Of a stretch of 14,466 nt of DNA, positions 8,551-14,466 are shown piece after piece. This stretch comes from Myxococcales bacterium (GTDB lineage Bacteria; Myxococcota; Polyangia; Fen-1088). Position numbers and translations under genes: made by a program. Within the stretch, counting starts at the first letter, position 1, and each line of letters starts with the position of its first letter. The stretch lies in the NCBI GenBank assembly GCA_003153875.1, contig PMBY01000168.1, positions 9,723-24,188 on the forward strand. The letters run 5' to 3'. The notes beneath the pieces were generated by a model. That model was not told the origin of the DNA and did not search any database. It worked only from the letters and a program-made list of their open reading frames with translations.

Positions 8551-9668
8551 CACGACCTATGCGACGGGCTTTGTTGGTTTTTCTGCTGACCACTGCGCTG
8601 GGCGGCGGGGTCTTGGTGGGAGTGCTCAACAAGATCGTGCACTTCCCGGACAGGGCCACTGGCTCCGCGCACGGGACCGTGGAAGTGGAGATCCCCAAGG
8701 GCGCGGGCGCGCGTCAGGTGTCCGAGTTGCTGGCCGCCGCGGGTCTGCTGGAAAACCCGAGCTACTTCCGGCTCTACGCTGGCCAGCGAGGGGTCGCCGC
8801 GCGTTTCAAGGCTGGGCACTATCGCATCGAGGCACCGGTCACGCCCCGCAAATTGGTCGAACTGATGATTCGCGGCGCGGCTGATGAATTGGTGGCGGTC
8901 ACGGTGCCCGAGGGCAAGAACCTGATTGAGCTCATCGACATCTTGGATGCGGCCGGGGTCGCGCCCAAGGCCGAGCTTCTGGCCCAGGCCATGGATCCGG
9001 CTTTCGCGCGTAGCTTGGAACTGCCCAGCGCCACGCTGGAAGGCTACCTTTTCCCCGACACCTATCACCTGCGTCCGCACATGCCGGCGGCGCGCGCCTT
9101 GGTGGCGCTGGTTCGGCGGCACCGCCAGGTTTTCGAGGAGCTGCGCGTGGCGAACCCCACTGGGATGGCCATGCTCAAGAACAAGCTGGGATTCGACGAC
9201 GCCCGCATCGTGACCCTGGCCTCGATCGTGGAAAAGGAAACCGGGCAGCCCGAGGAGCGGCCGCGCATCGCCCAGGTATTCATCAACCGTCTTTCCAAGC
9301 CCAGCTACCGGCCCAAGCTGTTGCAGACCGACCCCACCATTATCTACGGCTGTACCGTCGCGCCGGTTCTTCTGGGCAAGGCCTCGCCTGCTTGCGCGCA
9401 GTGGGACGGCCGCATCCGGCGCATCCAGCTCGAAGATCAGGCCAACCTGTACAACACGTACACGCATGAAGGCTTGCCCCCCGGACCCATCGCCAACCCG
9501 GGGCGGGCCGCTCTGGCCGCGGTCATGCGCCCCGACGGCAGCCCCTACCTGTATTTCGTTTCAAAGAACGATGGCACGCACCAGTTTTCCGCCACCCTGG
9601 CCGAGCACGAGGCCGCGGTGGTCAAGTACCAGCGAGGAGGCAAGCCGTTGTCCCGAGGCAAGCCGTAG
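8547..9668 (+). CDS. mltG: MltG, endolytic peptidoglycan transglycosylase
   Basis: Inner-membrane lytic transglycosylase (YceG family) that cuts nascent glycan strands and is thought to act as a terminase. It has 373 residues: a membrane anchor at about 7-28, a LysM-like segment (VEVEIPKGAGARQVSELL), then the YceG core. Core motifs are EGYLFPDTYHL, LASIVEKETG with E229/E231 (the active-site Glu is in this motif), FINRL, LQTDPTIIYG, YNTYTHEGLPPGPIANPG and YLYFVSKNDGTHQFS. All are intact. A GGGAG sequence 8 bases upstream supports ATG 8547. The ruvX-mltG pairing is common in bacteria. A Cys pair (YGCTVAP...PACAQ) in the insert between the TDPTIIYG and YNTYTHEG motifs might form a periplasmic disulfide. 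Confidence 0.95.
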   Translation: MTRPMRRALLVFLLTTALGGGVLVGVLNKIVHFPDRATGSAHGTVEVEIPKGAGARQVSELLAAAGLLENPSYFRLYAGQRGVAARFKAGHYRIEAPVTPRKLVELMIRGAADELVAVTVPEGKNLIELIDILDAAGVAPKAELLAQAMDPAFARSLELPSATLEGYLFPDTYHLRPHMPAARALVALVRRHRQVFEELRVANPTGMAMLKNKLGFDDARIVTLASIVEKETGQPEERPRIAQVFINRLSKPSYRPKLLQTDPTIIYGCTVAPVLLGKASPACAQWDGRIRRIQLEDQANLYNTYTHEGLPPGPIANPGRAALAAVMRPDGSPYLYFVSKNDGTHQFSATLAEHEAAVVKYQRGGKPLSRGKP

Positions 9669-9726
9669 ACGCTGGCGACGGCTGACGCGGGTCTTCCGGA
9701 CACGCACTCTCATAGGAGTAATCGCC

Positions 9727-9849
9727 ATTGAGCCGAAGAACAACACGCACACCGAGCTTCCACCCCGGCGCATTTGCGAAGTGGCTCAGGAACTCGGTCT
9801 AGATCCCGAGACGATACTCCCCGATGGACGCGCCGTCGGATTGAGTTGA
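9727..9849 (+). pseudogene. Small ORF resembling the formate-tetrahydrofolate ligase N-terminus
   Basis: A 40-residue frame with RRICEVAQELGLDPETILP followed by DGRAVGLS and a stop. The pattern (I-x-E-[VI]-A-x-E-L-G-L-x-P-E...P-x-G-R) resembles the first conserved segment of formate-tetrahydrofolate ligase, where PYGRYKAK normally continues into the P-loop domain. That domain is absent, so this is probably a truncated remnant. There is no ATG, GTG or TTG. An AGGAG at about 9713-9717 precedes an in-frame ATT at 9727, so translation from a rare start is conceivable. An IF2-N-like segment (V/I-xE-[LV]-A-x-E-LG) is another reading. The family link is from memory of the motif only. Confidence 0.3.
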
Positions 9850-9954
9850 GCGATCGGTGGCTGGCCCTTGCGCCTCGCCATGCCCGGGGAACTATCCTAT
9901 CCTTGATACTTCCAGCCGTCCGGGATTGGTCCGCCTTTCGTCACGGAGAAGCAC

Positions 9955-11289
9955 ATGAAAGCGTCTCGCCCCTCTCGTCGGTGTTTCGCATGGATCCCGA
10001 TTGCGGCGGTGTGCCTGTCCCTGGGAAGTGCTTCTTGTAGCGGGGGAGCCGGTCCTGGCTTCGCTGGTGGCCAACCCGCAAGCGGCGGCCAGCCTGCAAG
10101 CGGCGGCCAGCCTGCAAGCGGCGGCCAGCCCGCAACTGGTGGCCAGCCTGCAAGCGGCGGCCAGCCTGCAAGTGGCGGCCAACCTGCAAGCGGCGGCCAA
10201 CCGGCAACCGGTGGCCAATCTGCAAGTGGCGGCCAACCTGCAAGCGGCGGCCAATCCGCAATCGCGGGATCCTCGAACAGCAGCAGTGGCGGTTCATCGA
10301 CCGGGGGAACCAGCGTCAGCAGTGGCGGTTTGTCGATCGGAGGAAGCAGCACCAGCAGCGGCGGTTCCTTGACCGGGGGAACCAGCGCCGGCGGCGGCGG
10401 AAGCGGCGGGATCGCTGGCAGCGGAGGAAATCAAGCTGGCGGTTCGAAGTCCGCAACCGGTGGGTCGAACGCGGGCAATTCCAGCACGGGCGGTTCGGGA
10501 TCCGGCGGCAAAGGTGGCAACGCTGGCCCGGACGCAGGACGCAACGTACCCGACGCGGGAAACGACGCCGCTCGCGATGCCGCGGGCGATCCGAGCGCGG
10601 CGACCACGGCCTACAACCCATGCCCACCGTCCGGCACGGACTGCACCATCATGCCGTTCGGCGATTCGATCACCGACGGGTACACGGTCAGAGGTGGCTA
10701 CCGCATCCCGTTCTTCCAACGCGCCCATCAGGAGGGCAAGCAATTCACCTTCGTCGGGTCCCAGACCAACGGTCCCGCCACCGTCGATGGGGTCCCGTTT
10801 CCGCAACAGAACGAAGGACACAGCGCTTACACCATCAACGATGAGCCGTCGGTTCCGCGCAAAGGCATCGCGCCCCTCGTCCCGACAGTCATCCCCAAGT
10901 ACCATCCCGACATCGTGCTTCTGATGATTGGCACCAACGACGTGGACAACAGCCTGGACCTTCCCAACGTGCCCACTCGTCTGGGCGCGCTGATTGACTC
11001 GATCATCGCACTCGATGCCCACACCCTGATCGTCGTCGCCCAGATCACGCCCACCCAGCAGGACCCGCTCAACACGCGGATCCAAGCCTACAACGCCGGC
11101 ATTCCCGCGGTGGTCAAGAGTCGCGCGGATGCCGGCAAGCACGTGGCGCTCGTCGACATGTACAGCGCATTCGTGCAAGATTCTGCCTTCAAGTCGAAGT
11201 ACCTCGCCGACAGACTTCATCCCAACGCCGCCGGCTATCAGATAATGAGCGACGTCTGGAACACAGTGGTGCACGACCTGTTGCACTGA
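9955..11289 (+). CDS. Secreted SGNH/GDSL hydrolase, CE3-like carbohydrate esterase
   Basis: A 444-residue exported esterase. Residues 1-28 are a signal peptide ending SASC with C28 as possible lipid anchor. Residues 38-103 are eleven copies of a GGQPAS hexapeptide, followed by a Gly/Ser-rich linker to about 205. The catalytic domain (about 220-444) has block I FGDSITDG with S238, block II GHSAYTI with G288, block III GTND with N328, and block V DRLHPN with D419 and H422. This order, with FVGS and PDIVLLMIGTND, resembles CE3 acetylxylan esterases. Deacetylation of plant or microbial polysaccharide is inferred; the substrate is not shown. GGAGA at 9945-9949 supports ATG 9955. The long flexible linker suits a cell-surface enzyme. 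Confidence 0.88.
   Translation: MKASRPSRRCFAWIPIAAVCLSLGSASCSGGAGPGFAGGQPASGGQPASGGQPASGGQPATGGQPASGGQPASGGQPASGGQPATGGQSASGGQPASGGQSAIAGSSNSSSGGSSTGGTSVSSGGLSIGGSSTSSGGSLTGGTSAGGGGSGGIAGSGGNQAGGSKSATGGSNAGNSSTGGSGSGGKGGNAGPDAGRNVPDAGNDAARDAAGDPSAATTAYNPCPPSGTDCTIMPFGDSITDGYTVRGGYRIPFFQRAHQEGKQFTFVGSQTNGPATVDGVPFPQQNEGHSAYTINDEPSVPRKGIAPLVPTVIPKYHPDIVLLMIGTNDVDNSLDLPNVPTRLGALIDSIIALDAHTLIVVAQITPTQQDPLNTRIQAYNAGIPAVVKSRADAGKHVALVDMYSAFVQDSAFKSKYLADRLHPNAAGYQIMSDVWNTVVHDLLH
10066..10263 (+). repeat. 18-bp tandem repeat, 11 units, inside the esterase gene
   Basis: Eleven direct copies of an 18-base unit of the form GGCGGCCAGCCTGCAAGC encode (G-G-Q-P-A-S/T)n. There is a higher-order period of four units (72 bases): units 1, 5 and 9 begin GGT instead of GGC, and units 4 and 8 end in Thr codons. 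This points to duplication of a four-unit block. Because 18 is a multiple of three, several other frames also stay open here; they are not genes. Copy number may vary between strains by slippage. Confidence 0.95.
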
Positions 11290-11346
11290 GGCCGTCGGCT
11301 GACGCGGTGACTTTCCGGGGCTCTGAGAGTAGCCTCGCAGCGACCC

Positions 11347-12186
11347 GTGTCGCTCTTTTCCCGCATCCTGCTCTCGCCCCCTCGATGTGCCAGCGCCAGA
11401 CGTCTCCGTTCGGCGGTTGCGGGCAAGACCGTCCTTATCACCGGCGCCTCCTACGGGATTGGAGAGGCCACGTCTCATCTGTTTGCCGATGCCGGGGCCA
11501 CGGTGATCCTCGTGGCACGAACCAAGGACAAGCTCGGGGAATTGGTCGAACAAATCCGTGGGCGGGGTGGGCAAGCCTTTGCCTATCCTGGCGACCTCTA
11601 TCATGCGGACCAGATGGCGGACCTGGCCGCCCGGATCCAGACGGCACATCCTCGCATCGATGTGGTGATTTCCAACGCAGGCAAGTCCATCCGGCGGCGT
11701 ATCGCCGATGCGTGGGGGCGGACCGATCTGGAGCGCTCTTTGGCCGTCAATTTCGCCAGTCCAGCCGCGCTCATCATGGCGCTCCTGCCGCGCATGATCG
11801 AACAAGGGGGCGGTCAGATCATCAACGTATCATCGGTATCGGCCCGACAGCCAGGTGCGCCCAGGTGGTCAGCGTACCAGGGCAGCAAGGCCGGATTCGA
11901 TGTCTGGTTGCGAAGCATCGCCTGCGAACTGCGTCCGCGAAAGATCTTCATCTCGTCGATCTACATGCCCTTGGTTCGTACGCGAATGATCGCCCCCAGT
12001 GGAATTTACGACCGGGTTCCTGCCCTCACGCCCTTGCAGGCCGCTCAGGTTATTGCCCGCGCTGCGGTCAAACCCGTCGACCGCATCGCACCTTGGTGGT
12101 TGTGGTGGTGCGAGCTTGCCGTGCTGTGCTTCGGAACCCTCGTCAACCGTATGCTGACGGTCCTGGACCAGCGACGCAACCGTTGA
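11347..12186 (+). CDS. SDR oxidoreductase, fatty acyl-CoA reductase (Acr1/FAR)-like
   Basis: An NAD(P)H-dependent short-chain dehydrogenase of 279 residues: nucleotide-binding TGASYGIG (32-39), NAG (110-112), Ser S162/S163, and YQGSK with Y177 and K181. The segment MPLVRTRMIAPSGIYDRVPALTP (207-229; MPLVRTRMIAP is the key part) followed by KPVDRIA closely resembles the reductase domain of bacterial fatty acyl-CoA reductases and mycobacterial relatives. Reduction of acyl-CoA to aldehyde or alcohol is therefore the best guess. The C-terminus (WWLWWCELAVLCFG) is hydrophobic and could contact membrane. The start is GTG 11347 with a weak ribosome site; about 26 residues precede the Rossmann fold. 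The gene is followed after 16 bases by an acyl ligase, evidently one operon. A general SDR function remains possible. Confidence 0.85.
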   Translation: MSLFSRILLSPPRCASARRLRSAVAGKTVLITGASYGIGEATSHLFADAGATVILVARTKDKLGELVEQIRGRGGQAFAYPGDLYHADQMADLAARIQTAHPRIDVVISNAGKSIRRRIADAWGRTDLERSLAVNFASPAALIMALLPRMIEQGGGQIINVSSVSARQPGAPRWSAYQGSKAGFDVWLRSIACELRPRKIFISSIYMPLVRTRMIAPSGIYDRVPALTPLQAAQVIARAAVKPVDRIAPWWLWWCELAVLCFGTLVNRMLTVLDQRRNR

Positions 12187-12202
12187 GACGCTGTAGGAAG
12201 CC

Positions 12203-13774
12203 GTGTCGATTGCCGTCATTCGAGCTGCACTTCGCGCCTTGAGCCGCACAGGGCTCCTGGGTGCTCATCCCTTTGCGGCCATCCTGCGTCTTGTGTGGAC
12301 GCTGCTTCGTCGCGGCTGTTCCTTGTTCACTTTGGTCGCGTGGAACGCGCGACGGTTCCCCGACGCGGTCGCTGTGATCGATCCGCATCGACAAGCCACC
12401 TTCTGCCAGCTGGAAAGGCGCGCGGTGCAGATGGCCCAGGCGTTGCGCCTTGGGGCCCATCACCGCGTAGGCATCTTGTGCCGAAACAGTCTGGTCTTTG
12501 TTGAAGCCCTGCTGGCATGTGGGCGCGCGGGAGCGGACGCCGTACTGCTGAGCACGACGTTCGCTGTAGAACAAGTCACGCATCTGTGTGAAACCGAGCG
12601 CCTCGATCTTTTGATCTGCGACGACGAGTTTCGCCCGCAGGTCACGACCTTGGCGGCGCGGTTTTCTGGACTCAAGGGACGTGTTGTATCCACGGCCGCA
12701 CTGGTCGATGACAATCTGGGCGAATTGCCACGGCTTGGGCGACAAGGGCCGATGCGTGGCCTGGTCAGGAAAGCAGGGGCTGTCGTCATCATGACTTCTG
12801 GCACCACCGGCCCGGCCCGGGCGGTTCGGCACCGCCCCACCCTGCACCAGATCCTTCGCACCGTGACCGCGCTCTTGGACCAGATTCAGCCCAGACGTGG
12901 GGAGCCCACCTTGCTGACGATTCCTTTACTGCATGGACACGGCCTAGCAACCCTGGGAATGAGTCTCGCCTTGGCCGCTCCCCTGTTCATTTTTCCGCGG
13001 GCGCGTGCAGAAGACCTGCTGAGTTGCATCGCACAGAACGAAATCCGGGTCGTGGTCCTGGTACCCACGATTTTGCACAGGCTTCTCGAAGGCGGAATGC
13101 AAGGCGGCTCGACAACCGTTCGACGGGTGATCTGTGGCTCGGCGCCCCTGACGGCGAGCCTGGCCACCCAGGGAATTGAACGATTGGGTCCGGTTCTGTT
13201 CAATCTCTACGGATCCACCGAGGCGGGCCTGATTTCTCTGGCGACCCCCGAAGATCTTCGCGTCGCTCCCGAATCTGTGGGCCGGACTTTGCCCGGGGTC
13301 TCAGTCGATTTGCAGACCAGCGACGGTGTATCGGTCGGTGCGGGACAAATCGGCCGACTTCGTGTGCGTGGTGAACTGGTGCAAGGCCAGGCCGATGCAA
13401 GCGAGGGGGTCGATACCGGAGACCTCGCCCACTTTGGCGAGGACGGGCGGTTGTATCTGGACGGGCGCGCAGACAACATGCTCATTTGCGGCGGAGAAAA
13501 CGTGCTTCCCAAGACCATCGAGGACGTGATCGACCGTCGACCCTACGTGCTTGCTTCCGCCGCGGTGGGGGTGCCAAGCGTCGAGTACGGTCAATCCGTC
13601 CATCTGTTTGTCGAGTTGCGAACCGGCTTTGGGGATGTTTCGGAAGCCTCTATCGCGGACGATGTGAAAGCGTGCCTTCCGCCTGTCTTGCGACCAGCCG
13701 GCATCACAATCGTGACGGCCCTACCGCGGGGTCCCTCGGGGAAGATCCTTCGTCGCCAGTTGAAGGTCGACTGA
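12203..13774 (+). CDS. AMP-forming fatty acid-CoA ligase (FadD-like)
   Basis: An ANL-superfamily acyl-activating enzyme of 523 residues: acid + ATP gives acyl-AMP, then acyl-CoA. Motifs: P-loop TSGTTG (198-203); YGSTEAG with Y336 and E340; DTGDL with D407; YLDGRADNMLICGGENVLP with hinge and adenylate contacts; and PSGKILRRQL with catalytic K514. The P-loop continues GPARAV instead of the usual xPKG, so its Lys is replaced by Arg. The N-terminus (SRTGLLGAHPFAAILRLVWTLLRRG) precedes the core as in mycobacterial FadD2-like enzymes. GTG 12203 has AGGAAG five bases upstream. It likely supplies acyl-CoA to the reductase encoded just upstream; the natural substrate is unknown. No downstream gene continues the operon. 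Confidence 0.9.
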   Translation: MSIAVIRAALRALSRTGLLGAHPFAAILRLVWTLLRRGCSLFTLVAWNARRFPDAVAVIDPHRQATFCQLERRAVQMAQALRLGAHHRVGILCRNSLVFVEALLACGRAGADAVLLSTTFAVEQVTHLCETERLDLLICDDEFRPQVTTLAARFSGLKGRVVSTAALVDDNLGELPRLGRQGPMRGLVRKAGAVVIMTSGTTGPARAVRHRPTLHQILRTVTALLDQIQPRRGEPTLLTIPLLHGHGLATLGMSLALAAPLFIFPRARAEDLLSCIAQNEIRVVVLVPTILHRLLEGGMQGGSTTVRRVICGSAPLTASLATQGIERLGPVLFNLYGSTEAGLISLATPEDLRVAPESVGRTLPGVSVDLQTSDGVSVGAGQIGRLRVRGELVQGQADASEGVDTGDLAHFGEDGRLYLDGRADNMLICGGENVLPKTIEDVIDRRPYVLASAAVGVPSVEYGQSVHLFVELRTGFGDVSEASIADDVKACLPPVLRPAGITIVTALPRGPSGKILRRQLKVD

Positions 13775-13836
13775 GCCCAACCAAGAACGACCGACTCGAC
13801 ATCCCCGCCGAGTTTTTCTGTGTCGTCTCAAGTCAG

Positions 13837-13886
13837 TGCGGGGAGGGGGACTCGAACCCCCATATCTTGCGATACCAGATCCTAAG
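13837..13886 (-). other. Isolated 3' half of tRNA-Leu(UAG): probable att site
   Basis: The minus strand reads from the anticodon loop (CTTAGGA, anticodon TAG) through TCTGG, a class II variable arm TATC-GCAA-GATA, a T arm GGGGG-TTCGAGT-CCCCC, the acceptor strand TCCCCGC and discriminator A. The preceding bases (TCGTT) cannot pair with TCTGG, and no D arm or 5' acceptor GCGGGGA is present, so this is not a functional tRNA. A fragment starting in the anticodon loop and ending at the 3' end is the usual footprint of a tyrosine-recombinase element integrated in a tRNA gene. The orientation puts chromosome on the left and the element on the right. Confidence 0.75.
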
Positions 13887-14029
13887 AACGAAGAGGCCTG
13901 ATTTCCCCGTCGAGAACTTGTGTCGTGGCGGGCACTTACCGTCACCAAGGGTCAGGGAGCGCCACGCTCCGCCACGCACAAGTGGGGGATTTGGTGGGGG
14001 ATCAAAAGTCGTGCCTATAGCCACCGACT

Positions 14030-14056
14030 TCGCGACCTCGTTTGCGGAGGTCGCGA
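14030..14056. other. 10-bp perfect hairpin
   Basis: TCGCGACCTC and GAGGTCGCGA flank a 7-base loop GTTTGCG. No T-tract follows on either strand, so a classical terminator is not supported. It may be a recombination or protein-binding site in the border region. Confidence 0.6.
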
Positions 14057-14163
14057 CCCTATGCTGTTCCAAGACCATGCTTGGATGGTGCGTGGTGCAC
14101 GGCGTACTCCGCGAGAACCCGATGCCGCGCCCGAAACGGGTAGACGAGCAATGGTGACCTCGC

Positions 14164-14204
14164 CGGCCAGAGCGGTGCCGATGACCCCGGTTGCGCTCTG
14201 GCCG
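14164..14204. repeat. 11-bp inverted repeat, 19-base spacer
   Basis: CGGCCAGAGCG at 14164-14174 and its exact reverse complement CGCTCTGGCCG at 14194-14204. The arms and spacing resemble a recombinase or transposase binding site, but nothing in the sequence proves that. Confidence 0.6.
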
Positions 14205-14244
14205 AAACGGATCGAGACGCTTCGGCCCGTCGCGCGGACTTGTC

Positions 14245-14270
14245 CGCCCATCAGGCGCGCCCATCAGGCG
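14245..14270 (+). repeat. 13-bp perfect tandem duplication
   Basis: CGCCCATCAGGCG occurs twice head to tail with no spacer. It may be a slippage product or a pair of binding sites. The unit is itself partly palindromic (CGCC...GGCG). Confidence 0.7.
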
Positions 14271-14422
14271 CTGCCCAGCTGGGTCGTTTACGCCGCCAGG
14301 CGGTAGTCGTGCTGTACTCCTGTCCTTCGCCAAGAGGTCATCCGCGGCATGTGTTTTACGACGGTGGCGACGATCGACAACCGGCCGGGCCGGCATGTCT
14401 CGCCATCGCGCATAATCACACG

Positions 14423-14466
14423 ATGGGTTCCCTGTTTCTCAGCCTCCTTGGAGCGCTGCGCTCCGC
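14423..14466 (+). CDS. Possible transposase/integrase start (3' end outside window)
   Basis: ATG 14423 opens a frame reading MGSLFLSLLGALRS up to the window end. The LxxLLGALRS helix resembles the N-terminus of DDE integrase/transposase proteins that continue SRxxLxLENLALRQQL. Only 14 residues are visible, so this rests on pattern memory alone. No Shine-Dalgarno is present; CATAAT at 14411-14416 ends 6 bases before the ATG, which would fit a leaderless transcript. A GGAGCGC-T-GCGCTCC hairpin (14450-14464) lies within the frame. Its position beside an att-like tRNA fragment makes a mobile gene plausible. Confidence 0.25.
   Translation, partial: MGSLFLSLLGALRS

Larger units (their letters stand above)
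13887..14422. other. No convincing gene; repeats and palindromes
   Basis: All frames here are short, lack ribosome-binding sites and show no family resemblance that I recognise. What can be seen is a 10-bp hairpin (14030-14056), an 11-bp inverted repeat (14164-14204) and a 13-bp tandem duplication (14245-14270). This fits decayed sequence inside the border of a mobile element. A minus-strand frame at 14015-14251 (VSIRFGQSATGVIGTALAGE) has some protein-like character but I cannot identify it. Confidence 0.5.

Noticed and set aside
8109..9467. A 452-codon minus-strand frame opposite ruvX and mltG
   Set aside because: Both plus-strand genes show full catalytic motifs; the antisense frame is a composition artefact spanning two genes.
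10066..10263. A CRISPR-like regular repeat
   Set aside because: The units are directly adjacent 18-mers with no unique spacers and encode an in-frame hexapeptide.
10294..11805. A 503-codon minus-strand frame over the esterase and SDR
   Set aside because: It crosses two well-supported genes and an intergenic gap and shows no domain.
13837..13960. A split or intron-containing tRNA-Leu
   Set aside because: No matching 5' half (acceptor GCGGGGA, D arm, CCAGA) is seen on the minus strand to the right within the window, and I saw no group I intron core.
14288..14466. A 59-codon minus-strand frame open to the window edge, ending HDYRLAA
   Set aside because: No start or ribosome site is visible, no family is recognised, and it conflicts with the plus-strand frame from 14423. 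Its length is within chance for this GC content.

Overview
The window is high-GC chromosomal DNA, most likely from a myxobacterium (Myxococcota, formerly Deltaproteobacteria). Three things suggest this: Gly/Ala/Ser-rich and Cys-rich lipoproteins, a bacterial class A RNase P RNA beside a zinc-ribbon coiled-coil gene, and strong G/C preference at third codon positions. This placement is inferred from gene style, not from a marker comparison.

Layout. 1-2604: uvrA (+), missing its N-terminus at the window edge. 2614-3255 (+) and 3327-4499 (-): two convergent Cys-rich putative lipoproteins of unknown function. 4589-4996: DUF4304-like protein (+). 4997-5260: no gene, but a nested hairpin element and copy A of a dispersed repeat. 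5261-6600 (-): tRNA-Ile2(CAU), a C4 zinc-ribbon/coiled-coil protein and rnpB, read in that order. 6713-7516: uppP (-). 7561-7748: copy B of the repeat. 7750-8061: DUF3467 protein (-), divergent from ruvX-mltG (+, 8122-9668, overlapping by 4 bases). 9727-9849: a small ORF resembling the N-terminus of formate-tetrahydrofolate ligase. 9955-11289: secreted SGNH/CE3-like esterase with an 18-bp tandem repeat linker. 11347-13774: two-gene unit of an acyl-CoA-reductase-like SDR and an AMP-forming acyl ligase. 13837-13886: a lone 3' half of tRNA-Leu(UAG). 13887-14422: no convincing gene, but several inverted and direct repeats. 14423-14466: possible start of a transposase/integrase.

Most of the window is housekeeping: DNA repair (uvrA, ruvX), cell-wall metabolism (uppP, mltG) and RNA processing/decoding (rnpB, tRNA-Ile2). 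The SDR and ligase together could convert a fatty acid to acyl-CoA and then to aldehyde or alcohol. The right end looks like the border of an integrated element: the tRNA-Leu fragment starts in the anticodon loop and ends at the discriminator base, as expected of an att site left by a tyrosine recombinase. Its orientation puts the element to the right of position 13886. I did not find a clear new multi-gene system. The best leads are the att-like tRNA fragment, the modular repeat family, the reductase-ligase pair and the formate-ligase-like remnant.
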